From Pisaster brevispinus (lineage: Eukaryota > Echinodermata > Asteroidea > Forcipulatida > Asteriidae): a DNA stretch of 64,000 bases. The DNA lies in contig JAMKCF010000013.1 in the NCBI GenBank assembly GCA_023634235.1, positions 11,843,705 through 11,907,704 on the forward strand, in the 5' to 3' direction. The position numbers and the translations under genes were made by a program. Below, in pieces: positions 14,101 to 26,100 of the stretch (within the stretch, counting starts at the first letter, position 1; the number at the start of each line of letters is the position of its first letter). Below the pieces are notes generated by a model. It made no database searches, was not told where the DNA came from, and worked only from the letters and a program-made list of their open reading frames with translations.

Positions 14101-17100
14101 TTTTGCCAACAATCATCACTGAGTGACGAGAGTTCTTAGTCTCATACAGCTGAATGACTTTCAATACAGTTGATTGAATTGGCTGATAACCATGTGCTTT
14201 CAATTCAGACTCAATTACTGATCTCATCTGTCAAAGGGATTGCATTTCAAAAGAAACCATTTATGACCTGTTTCTATAAAAATCAAGTTGTACATAATAA
14301 AGGAATTGCAAAGCACCATAATGAAGCATTCTAAATTGATACTAAGTTATACTACACATCACTACAGACATTACATCATAATAATTTTTGCATAGGGGAT
14401 AAAGAATATAATTTGGTTTTTACCCTTACACCGATGTGTATTAAGCACTGTACAATCAGTACTTTCCCGAGTTCTGTGAAGAAAAAAAACTCAGGCAAAT
14501 CACTCGGGTGGGATTCAAAACAACGACCTTAGCATTGCTAGAGCAGATGTCTTACCACTAGACCACCGAGCTAGCCTGATGGCTAGAGGCATGCAGTTCG
14601 AATCTACTGCAACAATTTGAAAGATTTAAATTTTTGCATCGGGGATAAAGAATATAATTTGGTGTTTACCCTTACACTGATGTGTATTAAGCACTGTATA
14701 CTCAGTACTTTCCCGAGAGAAGGTGCATAAAGAAGATTCACCTAATTTCGTTTAAATGCTGGTCTGTTAAATCTGTCAATAAGCATGCCAACAGTTATCA
14801 CAAGTTGGGTCTGTCTCTTTTGAATAATCAGTGTTAATTTCCTATTAATTATGTTTGTTTACAATTTGTTTACTATGTTTACCTAACAAATTTGACATTG
14901 ATAGTAATACTCTTATTCCTATTAATTGTAGTACTGAATTGGTTAACCCTGGGAGCCATGGCTCCCCCAAAAATTCTTAAAGGTGACTCGCATCATCTCA
15001 TCGGAAGGTATACTACCAAGTCTTAAATGGTGACACTAGTTTTTGTGTAGAGTGCAACATTAACTTGCTCAGAGGAACTGGACAACTCTATAAATCTTCT
15101 GTTGTATTTGGCACAAGCAACTGGTGAATTCCAGGCAGATTAAATCAAGGCTAATTTTCATAATTTATGTTGAAGCTTCAGCAACTGAGTACGCGCATGG
15201 TACCTGGAAATATGTGACATTTACAAAAACTGTAGTTGTAAACCTCTTATGTGTGTCGGAAAATAGAAATAGCCCTCCTTTAATATGTCTCATAAAATTC
15301 CTAAATCTTGATTGTCTGGTATGTTTCAAATAGTCATTGTGAAATCCTATTTGAAGTCCTAAATTGTTCCCACAACAAGGGCTTCCACAAAATTGCTGAC
15401 TAAAGTGAATAATTGCTAATGGTAGGTGATGAGAGAAACAGTTGGAGTGGTTATTCAGGTGATAAAGCCAGCTTTTTATAATTCCTCTGTGTTTCATTGT
15501 TTCAAGGGACTTTCCCCACAGATTTCACAGTTATTTTGGGGGTTGGGTTGCATAGTTTAATACCATTGAAGGATGAAACAATAAGCTTTGAAGATCGAAT
15601 AGAGCCCTTGAATATTTTCCCCCCAGTCAGCAAAATCTTAAATTACACAACCCCAGAATGGGTGATCTTGTGCAAAATACAACGCGAATTGACCAATGGT
15701 AGCATTTAAGACATCTTTAGACATTATAAATATTCAGTGCTCTTCAGTAATCAACCAATCAGAGATTGGTCTGGCGTCACTGACCAGCAGACTTTTAGGG
15801 TTTATAATGTGTTGCACAGAGAGTCAAAAGTCATTCAGAATTGATGAGCCTTGTCCATCAACTTCCACATCTGAGCGTATAGAGGCAATCTTCACAGCCA
15901 CATCTCAGGGTGAGTTTTGATCTTTGATATTTAAGTTAGAATTGTAGTTGTGACAACTTCTTGTTTCAATCTGTTATGTTTAATTGAATCACAAAGTTTA
16001 AGGTTTAACATCATTCTACAAATGATTGATTTCATGGCAGTTGTTTTACAGTGAGAGCATTATCTTTTCGAGTATGTTTCGAGTATGTGAGAGTCGTCAT
16101 AATAAAGTCTTTGAACACTAGACCAATAATTGCCTCTTAAATCTGTGGTTTTTGTGTGCTTCAGAGTCGTACACTGTACACTTATTGAATCCCGTGCTAA
16201 ACAGCATGAAACTGTACAACAAGTCTTAACGTTATACGACATGTGCATTAGTATGCCAGCAGGAAATGGATAGTATACGAATAATGAATGTTTATGAGTG
16301 CAATGGTCACCCAATCACATTCAGACATTTCATTATCCATAGGAGTGATACCATGCCATTTTTTGTTCCTGTTATCCAAGATTCAAGTGGAACAAAATAG
16401 GCAAAAACTGTACTATGATCACAAAGCAAAGACACCTTAATCATTTTACACCACTGTTGTGTGTCACAAAAAAACTACAGAACATTTCTTTTGAAATTAA
16501 AGGAAACTCCAGAAAATCTCTCTGTAGCCAATTTACTTGAACACAGAAACCCAAAACAAAATGCAGTAGACACTCCTCAAAATCCCCAATAGGATGCATT
16601 TGTAGATTAAAACAAGCACATAAAACAGAAGCAAATAAATGTGTGTGAAGCACTGTAAACTAAGTACTTTCCCTGCAACCCCCCCCCCCCCCCCCCCGCC
16701 CCCACACAGGCATACTTCTTGGATGGGATTCGAACCTACAATCTTTGCCATTCTAGAACAGATCTCTGACCACTAACACCAACAAACTTATGTACAAAAA
16801 GATCTACAAAGATAAACCATATGTACACATGTATGTGCATACTGTAATGGAGAAGTAAGCAATTGGTTTGCCTAGATCCACAAATGCCCACATCACAATT
16901 TTTCTAAAAAGTATTGTCAAAAGGAGTACACATAAATTGCTAAGCTCTTCAACTATGACAAAACAAAATAAGTCCCAAGAAGGCAACCCATTATAACCCA
17001 GCACAAAAACCCATAAATGGGGAAAAAACAATTTATCTACAAATGGAACAAATTTTGGTTATGTTCGGATTACCTCTTTAGATGGATGAGCAATTGTTCA

Positions 17101-20100
17101 CATGGAAAAAGTTTTGAAATTTGACGCTAGTGAAAAATGATAAAAATTGTAAAACATATTTGCATTTTTACCTTGCCATAGTCAATGACTGGTGTATCTA
17201 CTCCAGGGAAGAGATCAGCAACAATGCCATTAAACAGAGGCAAGTCAACAGCCGTCATCTTGGGAACATTCATGTCTTTCATTGCAAGCAACAGAATCTA
17301 AAAAATTACAACATTTATTGAAATATCAAAATTTGTCATTCACCACATTGATCTAGTAATTAAAAGAAAATGCAAAAACAATTTGTGTTAACTCTTTTTA
17401 TTTTATTCACTATACCATTACTCTTATAACAATCAAAGCATTATTTTGTCATCGATGTCACAAACCACACCAATAAGTTTTTCTAAAATCTTTCTTCTTT
17501 TAAAAAAAAATGTATGTCTATCTTTGTTGCAAAATTTGGAAACTGCGCGTAATAAATTTGAAAACATAGGCTATTATTAGCACATAAAATAGCTAGTATT
17601 TTTAAAGTTGTTCAATTTTCTTTACAAGTTTGAGGAATACTTCTGTGTTCCATCCAAGATGTAATTGTCATACATTGCATATATTTGTCCTTTTCTTAAA
17701 GTATTACATTACTAGACTGTCAATGCTGTTGCATTCATTTTATAACTTTGCTTTACATGTAAGTTTAATTTCCGAATAAAAATACAAAAGGGCTCTCATG
17801 CAACTTCATGCATATTTTTAATAGGGAAGTTACACAAGTTTTTGTTGAACTTTCTCTGCACTTTATATTGTAAATATTAGTTGAAAATAATTACACCATA
17901 CCTGACAGGCTAAATGATTTATGTCAATGAACCTTACAATACATAATACAACAAGAATGGTGTGTTGACAAACACAAATGCCCCGCTAAGGTTTATCTCT
18001 TTCTTGAGTTACCTACCGCTTGGACAGCATTTGTTTTGTTTTAGCCATAATGACTTTGACATTTGTTGCAGTGCATCCAAACAAAATAGACTTCTGAGGG
18101 ATCCCAAGACCAATCCACAAACCAAGTTTAGAGTTGATATGGTCCTTCTTGAGTTATCGCTTGGACAACATTTCTTTTGTTTTAGCCATAATGACCTTAA
18201 CATTTGTTGTAGGGCATCCAAAAACAATAGACTTCTGAGGGATCCCAAGACCAATCCACAAACCAAGTTTGGAGTTGATATGGTCCTTCTTGAGTTATCG
18301 CTTGGACAACATTTCTTTTGTTTTAGCCATAATGACCTTAACATTTGTTGTAGGGCATCCAAAAACAATAGACTTCTGAGGGATCCCAAGACCAATCCAC
18401 AAACCAAGTTTGGAGTTGATATGCCAAGTCCTTCTTGAGTTATCACTCAGACAACATTTCTTTTGTTTTAGCCATAATGACCTTAACATTTGTTGTAGGG
18501 CATCCAAAAACAATAGACTTCTGAGGGATCCCAAGACCAATCCACAAACCAAGTTTGGAGTTGATATGCCAAGTCCTTCTTGAGTTATCGCTCGGACAAT
18601 GATTGCAGACACACACTCACCCTTACATATGGCAGTTATGGGGTATTTCCATTGTTGTTCTAGTATTCCCTTTTCTAAAGAAATCCTCTGTGGGGTACCA
18701 CTTGAACAAAGAAAACCTTGTGGGGTAGCATTGTTCTATTGTTAAAAATACCCCATAAGTTGGTGTGTGTATGGGCACACCCCCTTACAGATGGTGGCTT
18801 GTGGGGTCCTGCTATTGTTGTTCTATTATTCCCTTTTCTAAAGAATTCTCCTGTGGGGTCCAGGTTCCACAAAGAATTCCTTGTGGGGTCCATTGTTCTG
18901 TTGTGTTTTGGACCCCACAAGGATCAGTGGGTGTGTTCACACACACAGAAGAACAAGGCAAACACTATATGCCCCTTCGGCTTGCTTTGCCGGTGGGGCA
19001 TAAAAATCAAGTCTAATTGAACATCCTGGCAGGCACACATGTAGTAAATGAATAAATGATAAAAGTTAAAAACAATGTAAGGAGACAGGCTCATCAGCGT
19101 GCTTACCTGCCACTAAGAAACTTGGTAACCCAAATAGTTTAAGGAATAAGAACCAATTGGGCCAGTGAAATTCGACTGCCACCACATAAAGATACGCTGT
19201 ACAAAATAATTAACCTGTGCACCAACGTGAAGCAGATTTAGTTTAATGACAAACAAACATTTAACAACTGCACACACAATGCATCCTCTTACATGTATAA
19301 GTGTCTTACAATAGTTTGACAACAATAAAAATGTCATCTTTGGCTGTTTTTCTTTACATGTTCTTGGAATTTACCTCCATTGTATAGAGTCAAGCCCTCA
19401 ACAGCCTCATAAATCACAAACAGTATTTACCTCTTCATCCGATACTGTAGGTGCCGCCCTTTTTTTCTTCCCAGCATATCGGAGTACTGATGTCAAGGCA
19501 CGAAGACCAAAGTCATAATGGTCCTGCTTAGAAAGCTGCTGAACTGCCAAAGAATACAGTGTATGCACCTTTTTGGCCAATACCTTTTGAAGAGTACAAA
19601 TAAATTAGATTATTTAACGGCCAGGTGTAAGTCACTTTGCATTTATTTTCATGATTTCTAGCAAACCCATTTAGCCTCCAATAACTATCTAAGAGCCAAG
19701 TTAAGTGACAGATTGATGATATATGTACTTGTACAACTGTAATAGCCACTAATACTTACGAGCAAGTACATCTTCAGCTGCTTCTCTAAAACCATCGAAA
19801 TAACCCATCTACTTTTTTTTTTAATGCCTCTAAATTCCAAGTGCGATTGCAGACATTTTAAAAACCTGAAAATTGGGTAACCTCTTGATCTGGAAATGAA
19901 GCCCCCTGAATATACAGATTGACAAACTCTTTACATCACTTTAATTAGAAATCTGATGCCTTGATCACAAGGCCAAAGTCTTTCATCTCTGTGATGGCAA
20001 TTTTGCCTCTTTCAAGAAAGTCTGAAGGTGTAGAGAGATTTTTAAAATAACTGAATTCAGGAAAAATCCTAACAAATCATAAGAATGCTATTTGTGTTGA

Positions 20101-23100
20101 ATTTAACCCTTTAGCACGCACACCACCTGCAGCTGCCCTGCCTATTTCTTCGCATACCGCCCACAACCGGTACAGAAGTTATCTGTTGGTAACAGAGGCA
20201 TTCACTTTCATTTCCAAAGGTAAGTTAAGATTATTTTCAATCACTTTTGTAGCTTTGTGTTCCATTGAATCGACCATGCAGTTGAGAAAACTTGTGTGCA
20301 CAACTTTCCACGTAAAAAAGTTTGCTTAACACGCAAACTATGTTTTCAAATTTTTGTTGATCTCTCGTGTTTCCAACCTGAAAATCCTTCAAAAGAAAAG
20401 ATAATTTCATCCTCTTCAAAATAAACTTGACCTGTAAACACAACAAACTAATCACAACGAAAGATATCTGAGGATTTCTAGGTAATGCTGAAAATTGTGT
20501 GAAATTCTGTGGCACTCTGAGGAATGAATGACACTAAGTTTAATATTGCATGAGTGCTAAAGGATTAAAGATTTCACCAGTTAATCTTTAATTTAGTTAC
20601 CTTCTTCTGGGTATGTTGCCTGCATTGAACTGTAGGCTGCTTCCTTCAGCCTAAATCAACATGTTTATAGTTTTATGTTGCATATTGTGTACACATTATG
20701 CATTGAACTTATGATTTCTTACCCTTGTGTTGCTAAAACCTTCACCAAAAAGGATGATTTCTGCAATATAGCCAGAATCTGGTACCACCATGGAAATTGG
20801 ACGGAACATGGACTTCAGGTTATCTGGCAACTCGGTACGTCCAGCATAGCCTATAAAAACAGGAAAAATTAAAGGTGGCGCTTCATAGATTATGCGAAGT
20901 ATAACATGTAAATATGTTTACTAGTTGACAACCAAGTAATGAATAACAGTGCGAGGACCAGTCTTCCCTACTTGACTTGGTTGGGAGCTGACCGCTGTTA
21001 ACCCTCTCCGGCTCACTGAATTGTTTTGATACAATCACTGGTGACCACACTGTTTGACTATTCAATCGAGGAACACACTGTCTTAAGAACAGAAAGCTTT
21101 TGTTCAAAGGCCATCTTTACAACTGGGTGTGCAGGTACCAAGATACTGATTGCAAAGACGCCAACCTTTGCACACAAAAAATACTGAAAAGGACTGAAAA
21201 GATTTTTAAAATAGTATTCTGTGAAAAAAGGCAATATTTTATGAAAACAGGACTTACATCAATATCAAAGCCAACAGGCCATTCAATAAACAAAATTAAT
21301 TTGATGACTGAGGTCACGCTTGAGTTCAAATTATACATTCATTTGTATAACAAGTATTTTAGTCACTCACAATGTTTATGAAAACCTTGTGAACAATGTG
21401 AATGTGTATGAAAATATTAATTGTCTATGGACTGTTGCAGGCCATGGCTGCCTGCTTGCTTTATACCAAAATGGTGTCTTCAAGTTTCATTTTGTGACAA
21501 ACCACTCATTTTGCTTTACTGTACATTTTTTGAGTGAGGAAGTCAGAGAGAGTTTGTGTGGATAAGTTAGGTCTGTGTGGTCCACACAACTTCAGCAGCA
21601 GCGCGATGTTTCTTTCTGCTAATGTGCAGGTTGATATTGGTGCCCCCCTCATCAGTGTGCAAAAGATATATCACAGTCAGTATCCGTACCATCAACCATT
21701 TGTGTTCAAGAGGGTGCTTGAAATTTAAAAGTTCAGGTACTGGTTGGTGTGCGTCAACTTCCGCTAAATGGTAAATTTGGTGCTGCCATCATCAAAAACA
21801 TGAATACATGTGCCAACGATTGCAATTTTATTTCTTGATCATGCTCCATGGTAAATTTAACATGGGGTTAACAGTATTGATGTGTTTTGTGAATGCGTCA
21901 ATGTTATACATGTGGATGAGAATAATCAATTTTATCGCATAAAAGATCAAATTCTTTATTCGGCAAAGACCCCAAGTCAGTTCAACCGTGATGCCTTTTT
22001 CAAGGCTCAACCTTATTTCTTTAAACAAGCCTTGGCATCGACCCCTGAGTAGGGCATAAGCCAAAAGGGCTAGCTGCCTCTTTCCTGGGCTGCAGGGCTG
22101 ACCTTTATGCAAATTGCTTGTGTGGATCTTGAACCAATTAAGTTGGAATGTGGATCAAGCAAAAGTGCAGTTTACTTCACGCAAAGGCGGGAAGACTCAT
22201 ATTCAGTACAGCTTTATTTGCTGGTTAACACACAACTTTGAAATTAAGTTTTTATTCTTAGCAATTTTCTGATTTTTATAAAATTTCAATGTTGGTTTTT
22301 GCAACATGCCATATTCTGTTTGTTAGCCATCGGACATGGCTATCGGAGAGAAGTGTTAGCTCTTAGTGTTAGTGGGAACTACAGTGCTATTTTCAGGTCT
22401 TTTCAGCACAACTCGTTTCTTGGACTGGCAGTGACCTTTGTTGGTTGGAACACTGACGGATAAAAAAATGTCATCGTTCCGTCGTCTCCATCCACAAGAT
22501 ACAAGAACTTATCGTCAAATTCAAGACAACAGCCATCAAAATTGTATAATTTTGTTTTGGCTGCATTAATGCCACTGCATTAGTGCCACTGCCAGTGCTA
22601 GTGTTCCCTCTCCAGGATTTATAACTTTGGATACGGTTGCCACTCAATAAGACAACGTTCTTGGGCTAGACATTATCTTCGGACCGGACGCTATCAACCT
22701 TGGTCGAAGAGGCGCGGGCATCCAGGCTATTTTTGACTGTTGGAGATCATTTTCATCTGTGGAAACCCCAACCCCCTTTTACACTTATTTATGGAAAATA
22801 CTCGTCATGCTAGAGTAATTACTCGAATATTAAAAAGTCGGACATGGCCACTGTGTGGTAAGCTCGTTTATATTAGTTAATTGTTCCATTTTGGGTTACA
22901 GCGTGACACTTTGTGATGGATGTATTGCTTGGGAAACCCAAGAAAGGTGTTTTTATGTAAACCAAGGGTATCCGTGTGTTTTTTGGAGTCTAAGGTCATG
23001 TAATAAAAAAAAGCCCACTGTTTTTTTTTCAAACAGCCAAACTATAAAATCTTGACATGAGGTGGTTCACAAGGTAATTTGCGGAACTGGATGCTGCAGA

Positions 23101-26100
23101 CAAACAAACCTAGTATATACAATTGGTGTTAAGCTGTTGACTGATACGTGGCAATGTCAAGCAGTGACAGGCACACGCATTTTATGTTCATCCCACCCCC
23201 GTCCTGCTCTATGTGAGTTTGATTTTACTTTAAACTGTTTTTCGATTTATATTTATTTTGCGCAATCACTGCATATTTTTGATTCCATGGGGCTAGAGTT
23301 TTAGATTTTAGACGGAGGTTCTAAACCAAAAGTTCAGGCTTATTTTATACACACTAGATTTGGTAAGCATTGTCATAATGCATTCCGTGCTCTTTTTATT
23401 TGATGCTTACAAAATGCGGTGTATCAGTATCAATTTGGACTTGTTTTATTTTAAGGCCCTGTCACACCTTGACGTTTTAGCCAGCGTATGCCGATTTATG
23501 AAAACTTCTCTAAAACGCTGGCATACGCTGAACTTTAGATGGTTTTTTTTCAATTTTGAGCGTATACAAAGCGTATTCATAACAAGTTGGACGTATACAT
23601 ATTGAGTAGTAACTTACATAGAATGTTTCCATAACGTTTAGATAACTTATACCAACTAATACCAACTAATACCAACGAATGCTTAGCGTGTTGCCGGCGT
23701 TCACAACTTATGCCCAACGATAGTCTAACTTATACACAGCTCGCAGAGCGTATCGCCGACGATCACGTGTCGTACCCTATATAAAGGCTGCTGCTCGACG
23801 ATTCAAATCCTCCATCTCTCGGATGACATGGACATGTGCTGACAATGGATTCTTGCTGAGGAGTACTGACGGGTTCCTCCTGCGAACCCCATTTTTATAT
23901 ACAAAGTCCCCTAAACGCTGCCAATACGCCGTTATACGGTAGCTATTAGTTAGAAACACGTTTAGTAAGTTCTGTGGTCGTCCGGAACACGTCAAAATGT
24001 CTACATACGTTAATATGCGTTGGAGATAAGTTCGACATAGGTTCAAAGCACGTTACTCATAGGTTAGAAATAAGTTTTGGGTACACAAGACATTATCTCG
24101 ATGTATGTCGACTTATGATTAACTTACAAGTAACGTGTGTGAAAGTGTATCAACGATCGTATAACTTACCTACAACTTATGCGGGACTTATGAGCCACAC
24201 GCTGGCATACGCCGAAAATTTTTGTGCATGCAAAAAAATTCTCAACGACCTCGCCTTACTACGACGTATACCAGCGTGTTTCAGCATGCTCTTAACTTAT
24301 ACAAAACTTACCCATAACTTATTCTACGTACGCCAGTGTATTCGCCAAATATTTCATACGTCAGCATACGCTGGCTAAAACGTCAAGGTGTGACAGGGCC
24401 TTTACGTTGCTCGAACATTGGCATTATTCAATATTGTATTACTATTACGAGTTTCTTTGAACACTTTGTGGGATGCACTAGATTATTTTTTTCTTGGTGG
24501 CATAATCACGTAATCACGTTCAAAGGCTGTTTAGTTTATTAATGAATCCTTATCTCTTACACTATTTCAGCTAACTCATGTTACATTTTATATGGGGACA
24601 GCCTTTTCATCTTTACAATTAACTGGCTGGTTCAGTTTGGTTTACCAGTTTAATCCAGTGTTAATTTTTCTGCAGTTTTATAATTTCCTGCATATAAGGC
24701 GCTCAGTGCATAAGGCGCAGTACATGTTTAAAGCATATGTTTAAAGCATATGTAGTGCATATGCAAGTGTGCACTCCAAAGAAAGTCAAACTTTAAATAA
24801 ACTATGCTTTATCTTTAAGGCTTAATTTTATGCACCATCTCAAAAGTGTCTGGAGTTTGTGCCTCAAATAGGCTCTAGGAAACTCAAGATCTTACATGTG
24901 CTACAACCAACTTGCCAATATAAAGCACAACTAGGCACATAGAAAAGAATGAATCAAGAATTTTACACTCTTCATGTATCTGGTTCAGGGGCCGGTAATT
25001 TACTCATTCTCAAAGCAGGTCTTTATTTCACATACTAACAGCCCAACATGACCCAATCAAAATGCATAAACTCTTCAGGGGTTTTTATTTATAAACTTCA
25101 TCTTCATGTCATTTATATTTTGGTGTTTTTTTTCTGGTACTAACAAATGGCTAGACCATTAAGGAAATGGTCAAGACCTGGTGTTGACCATTTTTTAAAT
25201 GAGAGCACACGCCCTCTGTTAATGAAATATACCAGCGCAATACACTACAGCAAACTATACCTACACTATAGCTACACTCGTCTGTGCATGCTAAGAAAAT
25301 CATCACTGCTGCGCCCTCTAAAGCCGTATACAGCATGGTTGGCAGAGCATAGTTCTAAGGTGATGACAGCATGGTTGGCAGAGCACAGTTCTAAAGTGCT
25401 GACAGCATGGTTGGCGGAGCACAGTTCTAAAGTGCCAACAGCATGGTTGGCAGAGCACAGTTCTAAAGTGCCAACAGCATGGTTGGCTGAGCACAGTTCT
25501 AAAGTGCCGACAGCATGGTTGGCGGAGCACAGTTCTAAAGTGCCAACAGCATGGTTGGCGGAGCACAGTTCTAAAGTGCCAACAGCATGGTTGGCTGAGC
25601 ACAGTTCTAAAGTGCCGACAGCATGGTTGGCTGAGAACAGTTCTAAAGTGCCAACAGCATGGTTGGAAGAGCACAGTTCTAAAGTGCCGACAGCATGGTT
25701 GGCTGAGCACAGTTCTAAAGTGCCAACAGCATGGTTGGCTGAGCACAGTTCTAAAGTGCCAACAGCATGGTTGGCTGAGCACAGTTCTAAAGTGCCAACA
25801 GCATGGTTGGCTGAGCACAGTTCTAAAGTGCCGACAGCATGGTTGGCTGAGCACAGTTCTAAAGTGCCAACAGCATGGTTGGCAGAGCACAGTTCTAAAG
25901 TGCCGACAGCATGGTTGGCTGAGCACAGTTCTAAAGTGCCCACAGCATGGTTGGCAGAGCACAGTTCAATTCTGACATTTTTAACTTGCTACAGAAAACT
26001 GCACAAACTTTGGGCTTTATTATACAAAAATGATAACATTAAGAATCCCATTAATGAAAAGATTTCTTTCTTATATTGTTCTTGTTTTGGGGGTTAATAT

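Larger units (their letters stand above)
14228..17171. other. Intron between window exons 25 and 26
   Basis: Holds SINE family 2 copies at 14386-14717 and 16635-16780. An open plus-strand stretch at 15696-15920 ends near a good donor-like CAG|gtgagt but is not recognised. Confidence 0.5.
17298..19430. other. Intron between window exons 24 and 25
   Basis: Apart from the tandem and hairpin repeats at 18004-19003, AT-rich with nothing recognised. Confidence 0.6.

Noticed and set aside
17121..17321. 66-codon plus-strand frame
   Set aside because: It is the opposite strand of DNAH2 exon 25.
17962..18612. Long frames on both strands over the 141-145-bp array
   Set aside because: The frames overlap on opposite strands and follow the repeat unit; no recognised domain or start context.
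20601..20651. Minus-strand segment with an acceptor-like ttag and a donor-like gtaac, which looks like an extra exon between exons 23 and 24
   Set aside because: About 50 nt, not a multiple of three; exons 23 and 24 join in phase and give the expected dynein sequence without it.
25147..26097. 316-codon plus-strand frame as a confirmed gene
   Set aside because: Its length comes from a stop-free 36-bp minisatellite; two minus frames are open for the same reason. Kept only as a hypothesis.
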